Shown here one piece after another: positions 40,639-49,827 of a stretch of DNA of 64,000 nucleotides. Position 1 is the first letter of the stretch. Each line of letters begins with the position of its first letter. The DNA comes from JABCPE02 sp963518955 (GTDB lineage: Bacteria; Bacteroidota; Bacteroidia; Flavobacteriales; Weeksellaceae). The DNA lies in contig CAUQKI010000001.1 in assembly GCA_963518955.1 (NCBI GenBank), positions 124,001-188,000 of the forward strand, written 5' to 3'. The notes beneath the pieces were generated by a model, which made no database searches, was not told the origin of the DNA, and was given only the letters and a program-made list of their open reading frames with translations. A program made the translations under genes and the position numbers.

Positions 40639-43041
40639 ATGATAGAAGAATTTGAAGATATTTCTTTTGAAAATCTTATGGATGAAGGTTTCGGTGTTAT
40701 AACTGAAGAAATTCATGATAAAAACGAACAGCCGAAGGAGGAGCAGGAGTCTTTTCCTATTTTGCCTGTGAAAAACATGGTGATGTTTCCTAATGTGGTG
40801 ATTCCCATCACTGCTGGAAGAGGAAAATCTATAAAACTGCTGGAAGAAGCCTATAATAACAAGGGATACATAGGTGTCATCTGTCAGAAAAACTCTGATG
40901 TAGAAACACCAAAAATTGGTGATTTGAACTCCATAGGGACGATTTCGAGGATTATCAAAATCATCAAACTTCCTAATGGAAATATCACCGCCATCACTCG
41001 TGGTGTCCACCGTTTCCGTGCGAAAAACTACATTTCCACAGAGCCATTTTTCAGAGCTGAAATACAGAAGCTGAGAGATTCTTCGCCGAAAAACAAAGAG
41101 GAATTTTATGCGCTGATAGACAACATCAAAAATTTAGCCGTAAAAATAATAGAGCTTGACCCGAACATTCCTAACACTGCTAATTTCGCTATTAAAAACA
41201 TAGATGGAGCAGAAGATTTGCTGAATTTCATCTGCGTGAATGGTAATTTTTCGACAGTAAATAAACAAAAACTGCTGGAAGAAAAAAGCCTTTCCATTCG
41301 TGCAAAAAAATGCTATGAACTCCTACAGGAAGATTTCAAAAAACTGGAATTAAGAAATAAAATCCATCAGAAAACCACTAAGGAATTAGACAAACATCAG
41401 AGGGAATACTTTCTAAATCAGCAGATTAAAACCATTCAGGAAGAGCTGGGCGGAGGCACAGAAAATGATATAGAAGAGCTGAAAGCCAAAGCAAAAAAAA
41501 TAAAATGGAGTGAGGAAATAGAAAATCATTTCAATAAGGAAATCAACCGTCTGCAAAGACACAACCCGAACTCGCCTGACTATAATGTGCAGAGAAATTA
41601 TCTGGATTTCTTCACAGACCTGCCTTGGGAAAATTATACCAAAGATACTTTTGACCTTCCAAAGGCCGAGGCTGTTCTCAATAGAGACCACTTTGGGCTG
41701 GAAGACATCAAGAAGAGAGTTCTGGAACACATGGCTGTTCTGAAACTCAAAAATAATATGAAATCGCCTATTCTATGCCTTGTAGGGCCTCCTGGTGTGG
41801 GAAAAACTTCCTTAGGAAAGTCCGTAGCAGATGCTTTGGGAAGAAAATACATTCGCCTTTCTTTAGGCGGTCTGCATGATGAAAGCGAAATACGAGGACA
41901 CAGAAAAACCTACATTGGCGCCATGGCTGGGCGTATTCTCCAATCCATCAAAAAGGCTGGAACTTCTAATCCTGTCATCGTTTTGGATGAGATAGACAAA
42001 CTCGGCACAGGAACTCACGGAGACCCATCCTCTGCCCTACTGGAAGTCCTTGACCCTGAACAGAATAACAGCTTTTACGATAATTATTTAGAAATAGGCT
42101 ATGACTTATCAAAGGTAATGTTCATCGCCACAGCGAACAGCCTTTCTACCATCCAAAGGGCTTTGCTTGACCGAATGGAAATCATCAACCTTTCGGGATA
42201 TACTTTGGAGGAAAAAGTAGAAATCGCTAAAAGACACCTGTTGAAAAAACAAATCCACGAACATGGGCTGTCTGCGCAAGAATTAAAATTAGGTTCAAAA
42301 GAACTAAAACACATCATAGAAGCCCACACAAGGGAAAGCGGCGTGAGAAGATTAGAGAAAAACTTGGCGGCTATTGCCCGCTGGGTGGCTCTTCAAATCA
42401 CGATGAATAAAGAATATGACCCTAAAATCAGCATTAAAAAAGTTGATGAAATTTTAGGTGTTCCTATGAGCAAAGCCGTTTCTGAAACCTCCAATGAAAC
42501 AGGCGTGGTGACAGGTCTGGCTTGGACAAGTGTGGGAGGAGATATTTTGTTCATTGAGAGTATTTTATCCAATGGAAAAGGGACTCTCAGCATGACAGGA
42601 AATCTAGGAACAGTGATGAAAGAAAGTGCGACTTTGGCCTTGGAATACATCAAAGCAAAACATAAGGAACTGGGAATAGACGCTGAGGATTTAGAAAGTA
42701 AAAACATCCACATCCATGTCCCAGAAGGCGCTACACCGAAAGATGGCCCTTCTGCGGGAATCGCGATGCTTACCTCTATGGTGTCCAGCTACACCAACCG
42801 AAAAGTAAGACCTCATCTTGCAATGACAGGCGAAATCACCCTGAGAGGAAAAGTGCTTCCTGTGGGAGGAATTAAGGAAAAACTCTTGGCAGCGGTTCGC
42901 TCAGGCGTGAAAGAAGTAATTCTCTGCGAGGAAAACAGAAAAGATGTGGAAGATATCAAGGGAGATTATTTTAAGGATTTAAAAATCCATTATGTGAAAA
43001 CGATGAAAGAAGTAGTAGATTTAGCTTTAGAAAAAAAATAA
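40639..43041 (+). CDS. lon: ATP-dependent Lon protease
   Basis: 800 residues with all Lon domains: N-terminal LON substrate domain (about 35-235, LPVKNMVMFPNVVIPI), coiled-coil linker, AAA+ module with Walker A GPPGVGKTSLGKSVA (about 380-394), Walker B VIVLDEIDKL (about 446-455), and a C-terminal Ser/Lys protease domain with DGPSAGIAMLTS (catalytic Ser near 704) and GGIKEKLLAAV (catalytic Lys near 747). Full length and catalytic dyad intact; it degrades damaged and regulatory proteins. It precedes aroQ by four bases. Confidence 0.96.
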   Translation: MIEEFEDISFENLMDEGFGVITEEIHDKNEQPKEEQESFPILPVKNMVMFPNVVIPITAGRGKSIKLLEEAYNNKGYIGVICQKNSDVETPKIGDLNSIGTISRIIKIIKLPNGNITAITRGVHRFRAKNYISTEPFFRAEIQKLRDSSPKNKEEFYALIDNIKNLAVKIIELDPNIPNTANFAIKNIDGAEDLLNFICVNGNFSTVNKQKLLEEKSLSIRAKKCYELLQEDFKKLELRNKIHQKTTKELDKHQREYFLNQQIKTIQEELGGGTENDIEELKAKAKKIKWSEEIENHFNKEINRLQRHNPNSPDYNVQRNYLDFFTDLPWENYTKDTFDLPKAEAVLNRDHFGLEDIKKRVLEHMAVLKLKNNMKSPILCLVGPPGVGKTSLGKSVADALGRKYIRLSLGGLHDESEIRGHRKTYIGAMAGRILQSIKKAGTSNPVIVLDEIDKLGTGTHGDPSSALLEVLDPEQNNSFYDNYLEIGYDLSKVMFIATANSLSTIQRALLDRMEIINLSGYTLEEKVEIAKRHLLKKQIHEHGLSAQELKLGSKELKHIIEAHTRESGVRRLEKNLAAIARWVALQITMNKEYDPKISIKKVDEILGVPMSKAVSETSNETGVVTGLAWTSVGGDILFIESILSNGKGTLSMTGNLGTVMKESATLALEYIKAKHKELGIDAEDLESKNIHIHVPEGATPKDGPSAGIAMLTSMVSSYTNRKVRPHLAMTGEITLRGKVLPVGGIKEKLLAAVRSGVKEVILCEENRKDVEDIKGDYFKDLKIHYVKTMKEVVDLALEKK

Positions 43042-43045
43042 TGGT

Positions 43046-43453
43046 ATGAAAATTCTAATCGTCAATGGTCCTAATCTAAACCTCCTCGGAACTCGTGAAC
43101 CTGAAATTTATGGAACGGTTTCTATAGCTAATTTTTTAGAAAATCTAAAGGAAAAATTTCCCGAAGATGAAATTCTATTTTTCCAATCCAATGTAGAGGG
43201 AGAAATCATCAACAGAGTGCAAGAAGATGATTATGAAGCTCTTATCATCAATCCTGCTGCCTACACTCATTACTCCTATGCGATTGCGGATTGTCTCAGA
43301 AACATTCAAAAACCAAAAATAGAAGTCCATATCAGCAACATCTATGCAAGAGAAGAATTTAGACAAAAATCAGTAACTGCGGCTCATTGCAGCGGTGTCA
43401 TCTCTGGATTTGGGCTAGATGGCTACCGACTGGCTGTTTTAAGTTTGAAATAA
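43046..43453 (+). CDS. aroQ: 3-dehydroquinate dehydratase, type II
   Basis: 135 residues. NGPNLNLLGTREPEIYG near 6-22 (catalytic Arg and Tyr), FFQSNVEGEIINRV near 48-61, INPAAYTHYSYAI near 75-87, EVHISNIYAREEFR near 98-111 and SGFGLDGYRLAVL near 120-132 form the flavodoxin-like type II signature. It catalyses the third shikimate step. Co-transcribed with lon; terminator at 43483. Confidence 0.93.
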   Translation: MKILIVNGPNLNLLGTREPEIYGTVSIANFLENLKEKFPEDEILFFQSNVEGEIINRVQEDDYEALIINPAAYTHYSYAIADCLRNIQKPKIEVHISNIYAREEFRQKSVTAAHCSGVISGFGLDGYRLAVLSLK

Positions 43454-43482
43454 AGTTTTTATTGTTTTTTAGGAAATTAAAC

Positions 43483-43516
43483 AAAATCTCCTCATCAAAA
43501 TGATAAGGAGATTTTT
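43483..43516 (+). terminator. Terminator of the lon-aroQ unit
   Basis: AAAATCTCCTcATCA / TGATaAGGAGATTTTT stem with a short loop ending in a T run. Confidence 0.8.
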
Positions 43517-43553
43517 ATTTTGAGTAAGAACTATTTATTGGAAAATTATTATA

Positions 43554-43901
43554 TTACTTCTTGTTGCTTATCATTACATATTTCTCTATCTTATTTCCTA
43601 CTTTTATGATTATGGTGTCTTTTTTAATTTTTCTATAATATTTAAGATCCGATATTCTCATATTATATTCATTTTTTTCATTGATAACATCTACTTCCAT
43701 TTTTTTAAAGCCTTTATCAAAAGGGGTTTTTATAAATACACTATCACTACCATTATTATAAATAAAGGTTTTGAACCTAAGGTCAGATATAACATAAAGT
43801 TTTTGAGCTTCTTTTGTTTCTGTATCTTCAAAGCTATCAACTATAACATGACATCCAGATAATACAAACCCAGATAACAATACTATTATTTTTCTTCTCA
43901 T
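43554..43901 (-). CDS. Small unknown lipoprotein
   Basis: 115 residues. Lipobox VLSGC (Cys17) after a hydrophobic core LLSGFVLS. The mature part is beta-rich, with ISDLRFKTFIYNNGSDSVFI and a near-repeat ISDLKYYRKIKKDTIIIKVG in the second half, hinting at an internal two-strand repeat. Strongly AT-rich. Preceded by a leader that shares a 24-base block with the leader of the 44327-44698 gene. Family unknown. Confidence 0.6.
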   Translation of the reverse strand: MRRKIIVLLSGFVLSGCHVIVDSFEDTETKEAQKLYVISDLRFKTFIYNNGSDSVFIKTPFDKGFKKMEVDVINEKNEYNMRISDLKYYRKIKKDTIIIKVGNKIEKYVMISNKK

Positions 43902-43980
43902 TATATTATAGTTTTATATTTTATATCCTATTTATCAAAGTGTTGGATTTCACTCATATTAAACCAAGTAATTTGAAAAA

Positions 43981-44313
43981 TCACCTGCTTTCAACAACTA
44001 ATTTGTACTTATTATTTACTTTTCTATAGATATAAATTTCTTTACTATGGGAAGGTTTATATATAGAATCTCCTATTACTATATTTTTTCGACTTCTGTC
44101 TTGAAAAAAATCATCATCTGTAAAATATTCACTTTTATTATCTTTATTATAATAATGACGTCCTCCTCTTTTTAGAAAAATATCCCAAACCACACCTTTT
44201 ATTTCTGATTCATACATATTTCGTTCATGAATCTTTCTATCAATTTGAATTACAAGCATCGTTATTATAAAACCCGCTATAATGGTTATTGATAAAATTC
44301 GTTTTGTCTCCAT
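43981..44313 (-). CDS. Small single-pass membrane protein, unknown
   Basis: 110 residues with one membrane helix near the N-terminus (about 6-23, ILSITIIAGFIITMLVI), then a charged, Tyr/Asp-rich outside part (KRGGRHYYNKDNKSEYFTDD; IYRKVNNKYKLV). Starts 13 bases after the 44327-44698 gene, so likely in one transcript. AT-rich. No family recognised. Confidence 0.55.
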   Translation of the reverse strand: METKRILSITIIAGFIITMLVIQIDRKIHERNMYESEIKGVVWDIFLKRGGRHYYNKDNKSEYFTDDDFFQDRSRKNIVIGDSIYKPSHSKEIYIYRKVNNKYKLVVESR

Positions 44314-44326
44314 TTGGGATGTTATT

Positions 44327-44698
44327 TTACTTCCATATACTTTTTAGCCATAAAAACATGAAGAAGAAAGATAAACATAGTAAGATATATATAATCTTAC
44401 ATTCTATTTTTCCTACAAATATGATATCCTCTTCTTCATCATAATAAAAAATATCATCACTATACTCGCCCTCTTTTAATTTGCCTGGGTAAGGTATTCC
44501 TTTGTATATTCTATTATTATATTTAATATCGCAGGTAGATGATGATTTTGCAAACCTATGAATATTAAGAACATATACTTTAACAGGTTTATTATATTTT
44601 ATAAAATTTTCTTTATTTTTTATATCAAAATAAGCACTCACTGTAAATACTGATATAGCAATAAAAAATATAAAATATATGTAGTTTTTTATTTTCAT
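44327..44698 (-). CDS. Small two-TM protein, unknown
   Basis: I take the start at ATG 44698-44696 (123 residues), because the longer frame begins inside a terminator-like hairpin and would add a poor N-terminus. Helix 1 (about 7-24, YFIFFIAISVFTVSAY), an extracytoplasmic Cys/Tyr-rich region (STCDIKYNNRIYKGIPYPG, FYYDEEEDIIFVG), and helix 2 (about 102-121, ILLCLSFFFMFLWLKSIW). Size and layout resemble DUF-type small immunity or signalling membrane proteins; function unknown. Confidence 0.55.
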   Translation of the reverse strand: MKIKNYIYFIFFIAISVFTVSAYFDIKNKENFIKYNKPVKVYVLNIHRFAKSSSTCDIKYNNRIYKGIPYPGKLKEGEYSDDIFYYDEEEDIIFVGKIECKIIYILLCLSFFFMFLWLKSIWK

Positions 44699-44721
44699 TA
44701 TACTATTTTCCCTATTTATCA

Positions 44722-44760
44722 AAATGTTGGATTTTATATAAATAAAACCCAACACTTTTT
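44722..44760 (-). terminator. Terminator-like inverted repeat after the DUF4253 gene
   Basis: Minus strand: AAAAAGTGTTGGGTTTTAT and ATAAAATCCAACATTTT pair with one mismatch, and the start box CCAACATTTTGATAAATAGG follows. It ends the minus-strand DUF4253 transcript and its downstream half is repeated at 43925-43951. Confidence 0.55.
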
Positions 44761-44788
44761 ATAATATTACATATTTCCCATTTTTAGT

Positions 44789-45544
44789 TTAATCCCACCA
44801 AAAATACCACTGCTTGTTTTGATAAAGCGTCTCCACAAGGGATTCCACATCACCCACGCCCTGCTCCACGATATCCACATCAAAGAGATACTGCTCTATG
44901 GCAAGTTCCACCAAGGCTTCTTTATCAGAAACTGGCTGATTTAGGTAAAATTCTGCCGTATCATAGGTGATTGTCGCTGACTCTGCTCCGTGTTTTTCGT
45001 GCCAATATTTTGCCATCGCAGTCATTTCAGCTGGAAGCGGACAGTCATTTAACCCACCCATCGGAAGCCATGCAAAGGCTTCATAGGATTTCTCTGTTGG
45101 AAGTTTTACGATGACTACATCTTCTTTTATCGTGCTTTTGCTCTCATCATCATAGTCAATATCCAAATAAGCACTAAATATCAGCTCCTCATCCTCTGGC
45201 ACTTCCCAGTGGATTTCATCGGCAGAAACCTCTCCCAAAAGCTCTTTTTTCTCTTCTTTGTAAAAATCGGCTCCGTTCAGTTTCTGCACTTCAGCAAGGA
45301 TTTTTTCACGATAAGTTTTCATACCTTCCTTTGTAAAAGGCAAGTCCAAATCCTCCAAATCTAATTCAAATTTTTCGAGCAATATATCATCCGCCGTCAC
45401 TATCACGGGCGTGAATTTCTGCTCTTTGCCTTCCTTCCAAAGATTTAGATAAGTTTCTACCAATTGTCTTGGGTCTGTATTTTGGGCAACAGGAATGACC
45501 TCGCAGTCCAATAACTCTTGTAACTTTTTGATGTTTTCTGTCAT
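44789..45544 (-). CDS. DUF4253 protein
   Basis: 251 residues, cytoplasmic. The end matches DUF4253: YWHEKHGAESATITYDTAEFYLNQPVSDKEALVELAIEQYLFDVDIVEQGVG (as YWHEKHGAESATITYDTAEF and EALVELAIEQYLFDVDIV) and a terminal WYFWWD. Family function is unknown. It is the last gene of a minus-strand unit with two pentein-fold enzymes (19 bases after ctlX). Confidence 0.8.
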   Translation of the reverse strand: MTENIKKLQELLDCEVIPVAQNTDPRQLVETYLNLWKEGKEQKFTPVIVTADDILLEKFELDLEDLDLPFTKEGMKTYREKILAEVQKLNGADFYKEEKKELLGEVSADEIHWEVPEDEELIFSAYLDIDYDDESKSTIKEDVVIVKLPTEKSYEAFAWLPMGGLNDCPLPAEMTAMAKYWHEKHGAESATITYDTAEFYLNQPVSDKEALVELAIEQYLFDVDIVEQGVGDVESLVETLYQNKQWYFWWD

Positions 45545-45562
45545 GATTAAAACTTTTTTCTT

Positions 45563-46486
45563 CTATTTCTTTGGTAAAAATACTTCCGCAAGCATACATC
45601 TGGCACCGCCGCCACCGTTGATTTCTATCGTTCTCAAATCAGAAGAAATGATTTCGCTATATTTTTTAATATTTTTTATCTGCTCCTGCGTGAGTGAGCT
45701 GTATGCCGTCTGGCTCATTATCAGGAACTTTTCTCCTTTATCGTCATGCAGCTGGAGCATATTCCCTGCAAAATTATGCATCTGCTCCTCGGTGATTGCT
45801 ATGATTTCTTTTCCTGATTTTTCTATCGTTTCTACCACCTGCTTTCGCTCCGTTTCATCATCTATACAATCGAGACAAATCACCGCAAACTGGTCTGCCA
45901 GACACATCATCACATTGGTATGATAGATAGGCATTCGCTGGTGGTCTATGGTCTGATACGAATGAAAAACAACAGGTTTAAAACCAATTTTCGCGCAAAA
46001 TTCACGGAACAAATCCTCATCCAGCCGAACAGAAACCGAGCCGTATGCTATCTTATTATCTTGGTCGAAGATGATGCTTCCCGTTCCTTCCAAAAACTTG
46101 TTTTCCTTTTCGTGCTGGGTAAAATCCACGATTTCCTTCACCTCAAAACCCTCATTTTTCAGCTTTTCTATGATGTCCATTCGGCGCTCATCTCTTCGGT
46201 TCGGCGCGAACATCGGATAGAGAACTACCCTTCCCTCTGGACTGAAACTCACCCAGTTATTTGGAAAAATAGAATCTGGCGTATGCGGTTCCAAAGTGTC
46301 TTTAACCACGATAACATTGATTCCATGAGAACGAAGTTTTTCCGCAAAAGCATTAAACTCAGCCAAGGCTTTCAGCTGAGTGTTTTCGTTCTCGGAGTTT
46401 ATTTGGAAATAGTTGTTCTCAGCAGTCTGGGCATTATAGCCAAACGCCACAGGCTCTATCATAAGAACGGTGTTGGTTGTCTGCAT
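45563..46486 (-). CDS. ctlX: Citrulline utilization hydrolase, CtlX-type pentein enzyme
   Basis: 307 residues of the amidinotransferase/arginine-deiminase superfamily. EPVAFGYNAQTAENNYFQ near 10-27, PDSIFPNNWVSF near 69-80 (Asp/Asn), the Glu in FLEGTGSIIFD near 126-136, the His in HTNVMMCLADQFAV near 190-203 and the catalytic Cys in GGGGARCMLAEVFLP near 288-302. This matches the CtlX group linked with citrulline/arginine breakdown. Thirteen bases after the related enzyme upstream. Confidence 0.85.
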   Translation of the reverse strand: MQTTNTVLMIEPVAFGYNAQTAENNYFQINSENENTQLKALAEFNAFAEKLRSHGINVIVVKDTLEPHTPDSIFPNNWVSFSPEGRVVLYPMFAPNRRDERRMDIIEKLKNEGFEVKEIVDFTQHEKENKFLEGTGSIIFDQDNKIAYGSVSVRLDEDLFREFCAKIGFKPVVFHSYQTIDHQRMPIYHTNVMMCLADQFAVICLDCIDDETERKQVVETIEKSGKEIIAITEEQMHNFAGNMLQLHDDKGEKFLIMSQTAYSSLTQEQIKNIKKYSEIISSDLRTIEINGGGGARCMLAEVFLPKK

Positions 46487-46498
46487 TTTCTCTATTTT

Positions 46499-47413
46499 TT
46501 ATTCCCTTACCAGCGGCATAGTGGAGCATCTTAAAAGCCCTCCCATTTTGGAAATCTCACGATAAGGGATTTCTTCTACTTTAATATTCCAAACATCTTG
46601 TAAATGTCTATTCATCCTAGTGAAAGCCGCATCCGAAACGACTACTTCTGGCGAAATCGAAAAAATATTTGGATTCATTTCAAACATTTCTTCTTTGGTA
46701 ACATGAAAACAATTTTCTTCCCCAAAAATATCCAAAATCAGCCTATAATCGCTCTCATCCACAAAACCATCTTTGTAGATGATACATTTGTCCTTTCCTA
46801 CGGGATTAAATGTACAATCCAAATGCAAAATACCTTCATACGGAACAGTGTCATTCTTTTTTAGTTCTAGGTCTATTATCCTTTTTTTAGGGAAATACTC
46901 TTTGAGGGTTTCTATGGCGTATTCGTTAGTTCTTGCCGTTTTGAAATTTCTATAATCCTCACTAAAACAAGTTCCTATGAATAGAAAATCATTCCATACT
47001 ATCACATCTCCCCCTTCTATGTGGGCTGTGTCTGGCAGGTTGATGATTTTACGCCACTCCACTTGTTCAAATATTTTGGAATAAGCCTCCTGTTCATCGG
47101 CTCTGTCTGGAATAAGGTTAGACAATATCATCTTATCTTCTATGACAAAAGCCACATCTCGCGCAAATACCTGATTATAATCTTTGATAATATCTGGACG
47201 AATAACCTCCACATCATATTTCTTGAGAACTTTCTCAAACTCAGTCATTTCATTGATAATATCTTCTTCCTTTGGATAGACACCCTGCTGGATGGTGTGG
47301 TATGATTTTGCATCATAGCTCTCCTCCAGAGTAGGGTCTGCGCCCATAGATACTGGCTGACCAAGAACTACAGATTTTAATCTTCCTGTTTCGTTGTTAA
47401 TATTTAGTTTCAT
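46499..47413 (-). CDS. Arginine deiminase/dimethylargininase-like amidinotransferase
   Basis: 304 residues with the pentein triad: AHIEGGDVIVW near 152-162 (Glu), GILHLDCTFNPVG near 208-220 (His) and GGLLRCSTMPL near 291-301 (Cys). The start GRLKSVVLGQPVSMG resembles DDAH/ADI proteins. Substrate could be arginine, methylarginine or citrulline; not decidable. First gene of the minus-strand unit with ctlX and DUF4253. Confidence 0.82.
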   Translation of the reverse strand: MKLNINNETGRLKSVVLGQPVSMGADPTLEESYDAKSYHTIQQGVYPKEEDIINEMTEFEKVLKKYDVEVIRPDIIKDYNQVFARDVAFVIEDKMILSNLIPDRADEQEAYSKIFEQVEWRKIINLPDTAHIEGGDVIVWNDFLFIGTCFSEDYRNFKTARTNEYAIETLKEYFPKKRIIDLELKKNDTVPYEGILHLDCTFNPVGKDKCIIYKDGFVDESDYRLILDIFGEENCFHVTKEEMFEMNPNIFSISPEVVVSDAAFTRMNRHLQDVWNIKVEEIPYREISKMGGLLRCSTMPLVRE

Positions 47414-47465
47414 AATTTTTTGTTGTAATGTAAGAAAAGACTTGTTATCTATCCTTCCTTAAAAA

Positions 47466-48044
47466 TTATTTTATTTTAGGAACTTCTATTTGGATTACTT
47501 TATTTACTAAATCAAGTTTTTTATTTTTCAAGATAGAAAACATATTGTCCATCTCTTTTTTAGTGTATGCTCTATCACTAATACCGAAAAGCAGAACACC
47601 CTTTCTCTTCGGTGTATTTATTCTAAAATATCGATAAACATTTCTTTCTAAAATAAGAACTTCCTTTCCGTCCTGAGAGTTTTTACTCGTTATAAAATCA
47701 AGTATATATTCATCCTCTCTTTCATACATTTGATAATTTATGATAGGATTTTGCTTTTTGCTATTCTCCAAATTATTGACATTATTGCTTATGGCATCCT
47801 TTGGAGTTAAATCTCCTTCCAAGAAATCAATCATAATCATCCTCGTGTATTTTTCTACATTTTCATTTGGCAAAATATACTCCTGCTTGTAGAAATTATC
47901 CATTGGATGAGAACTCCATACTAGTTTATAATCCTTATTATCAAATCTATATTTATCTCCTAAATGTAGATAATCTTCCACTTTTTTCTGCGCCATGAAA
48001 AACTGAACCATGAACATCAGAAATAATACTAATCTTCTTTTCAT
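47466..48044 (-). CDS. Unknown secreted protein
   Basis: 192 residues with a signal peptide (FLMFMVQFFMA, likely cut after MAQ). Mature part is charged with YKLVWSSHPMDNFYKQEYI and RYFRINTPKRKGVLLFGIS segments; it may bind a ligand in the periplasm, but no family is recognised. Encoded alone between two other minus-strand genes, with no clear terminator. Confidence 0.65.
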   Translation of the reverse strand: MKRRLVLFLMFMVQFFMAQKKVEDYLHLGDKYRFDNKDYKLVWSSHPMDNFYKQEYILPNENVEKYTRMIMIDFLEGDLTPKDAISNNVNNLENSKKQNPIINYQMYEREDEYILDFITSKNSQDGKEVLILERNVYRYFRINTPKRKGVLLFGISDRAYTKKEMDNMFSILKNKKLDLVNKVIQIEVPKIK

Positions 48045-48110
48045 TATCTCTTATTTTTTTAAAGGTATCCAATCCACAAAGAAATCCTTTATTTATTTTG
48101 GATTATTATC

Positions 48111-48389
48111 TTAAAACCAAGGTCTTCTTCCTACTTGATAAATTTGGTAAAATTCTTCATCGGATTTTGTAAGATAAATTATCCCTTCTACAAAAGGAAT
48201 AACACTCGCTAATCCACACGAGAAAAAACTCATTAATATTTGAAGAACTCCCTCTTTGGTGTATCCTAAAATAAATTTATGAATACCAAAACCTCCTAAC
48301 ATGATAGCTAAAACTCCTGCTAAGACTTTTTTATTATCTCGATAGATAGGCGAAGGATTTTGAAAATTTTGATTTTCCATTTTATTCAT
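48111..48389 (-). CDS. TM2-domain protein
   Basis: 92 residues. The TM2 signature is clear: NKKVLAGVLAIMLGGFGIHKFILGYTKEGVLQIL (as VLAGVLAIMLGGFGIHKF and GYTKEGVLQIL) near 19-52 with a second helix, and an Asp between them. TM2 proteins are small membrane proteins of poorly known function. Starts at ATG with an alternative ATG four codons later. Confidence 0.82.
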   Translation of the reverse strand: MNKMENQNFQNPSPIYRDNKKVLAGVLAIMLGGFGIHKFILGYTKEGVLQILMSFFSCGLASVIPFVEGIIYLTKSDEEFYQIYQVGRRPWF

Positions 48390-48400
48390 GAATTTAATTT

Positions 48401-49693
48401 TTATCTCTTGATTTTAAAGGCATCCATCCCTGGGAAAATAGCCGTTTCGCCAAGAGCTTCTTCTATTCTTAGTAGCTGGTTGTATTTCGCCATTCTGTCT
48501 GAACGCGAAGCCGAACCTGTTTTGATTTGTCCGCAGTTCATCGCTACAGCAAGGTCTGCTATGGTAGAGTCTTCTGTTTCTCCTGAGCGGTGGGACATTA
48601 CCGAAGTATATTTGTTATGCTGAGCCATCTGTACGGCAGCCATCGTTTCAGAAAGAGAACCGATTTGGTTTACTTTCACCAAAATAGAGTTGGCTACACC
48701 TTGTTTTATTCCTTGTGAAAGTCGCTCCACATTAGTCACGAAAAGGTCATCTCCTACCAGCTGCACTCTGTCGCCTATCTTGTCTGTCAAGAGTTTCCAG
48801 CCTCCCCAGTCATCTTCCTGCATTCCGTCTTCGATGGAAATAATCGGGTATTTTTGTGTCAATTCAGCCAAGTAGGAAACCTGCTCTTCTCTCGTGCGGT
48901 AAGCTCCGCTTTCTCCCTCGAATTTTCTATAATCATAAACTCCATCTTTATAAAACTCCGAAGAAGCGCAGTCCAATGCCAGCATAATATCATCACCAGG
49001 TCTATATCCTGCTTTTTCTATCGCTTGGAGCAAAGTGTCCAGAGCATCTTCCGTTCCCTTGAAAGTCGGTGCAAAACCTCCCTCATCACCCACCGCTGTG
49101 GATAGTCCGCGAGATTTCAGAATAGATTTCAAATGATGGAAAATTTCCGTTCCTTTTCTAAGAGCATGAGAGAAAGAATCTGCCTTCACTGGCATAATCA
49201 TAAACTCTTGGAACGCGATGGGAGCATCAGAGTGAGAACCTCCATTGATGACATTCATCATCGGAACAGGCAGAGTATTGGCATTTACACCACCCACATA
49301 TTTATAAAGAGGCATTCTAAGGTGCGCCGCTGCGGCTCTTGCCACTGCCAGAGAAACACCAAGAATAGCATTAGCCCCGAGTTTTCCTTTATTTTTAGTT
49401 CCATCAGCCTCTATCATGATTTGGTCGATGAGGTTCTGCTGAGTGACAGGAAGCCCGATGATTTCAGGAGCGATGATTTCCCTTACATTTTCTACAGCTT
49501 TTTCCACGCCTTTTCCTAAAAACTCTGCGCCGCCGTCACGAAGCTCCACCGCCTCATGTTCCCCAGTGGACGCCCCAGAAGGCACTGCTGCGCGCCCCAT
49601 GGCACCGCTATCTGTAAATACATCTACCTCCACAGTAGGATTACCGCGAGAGTCTAAAATCTGTCTTGCTTCGATGAATGAAATAAATCCCAT
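48401..49693 (-). CDS. eno: Enolase
   Basis: 430 residues. Motifs: IEARQILDSRGNPTVEVDVF near 6-25, GGSHSDAPIAFQEFMIMP near 154-171 (catalytic His/Glu region), SIEDGMQEDDW near 287-297, GDDLFVTN near 315-322 (metal Asp) and the enolase signature SHRSGETEDSTIADLAV near 370-386. Converts 2-phosphoglycerate to phosphoenolpyruvate. Monocistronic, minus strand. Confidence 0.96.
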   Translation of the reverse strand: MGFISFIEARQILDSRGNPTVEVDVFTDSGAMGRAAVPSGASTGEHEAVELRDGGAEFLGKGVEKAVENVREIIAPEIIGLPVTQQNLIDQIMIEADGTKNKGKLGANAILGVSLAVARAAAAHLRMPLYKYVGGVNANTLPVPMMNVINGGSHSDAPIAFQEFMIMPVKADSFSHALRKGTEIFHHLKSILKSRGLSTAVGDEGGFAPTFKGTEDALDTLLQAIEKAGYRPGDDIMLALDCASSEFYKDGVYDYRKFEGESGAYRTREEQVSYLAELTQKYPIISIEDGMQEDDWGGWKLLTDKIGDRVQLVGDDLFVTNVERLSQGIKQGVANSILVKVNQIGSLSETMAAVQMAQHNKYTSVMSHRSGETEDSTIADLAVAMNCGQIKTGSASRSDRMAKYNQLLRIEEALGETAIFPGMDAFKIKR

Positions 49694-49736
49694 TTTAATA
49701 TTTTTTTAATGTTATAATTAATTTTTATTCGTTTCA

Positions 49737-49744
49737 CAAATCTA
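49737..49744 (-). promoter_or_regulatory. -7 box of eno
   Basis: Minus-strand TAGATTTG matches TAnnTTTG, 43 bases before the eno ATG. Confidence 0.45.
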
Positions 49745-49827
49745 ACGAAAACCTATGAATTCTAAAAATTATTTTCTATTTGAAGGGATTTTTTTTTTAC
49801 TTACTTTTGAGAAAATTTTTCCTAAAA

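Noticed and set aside
45920..46534. Plus-strand frame of 204 codons opposite ctlX
   Set aside because: No start context or family features, and the minus-strand gene has intact pentein catalytic residues.
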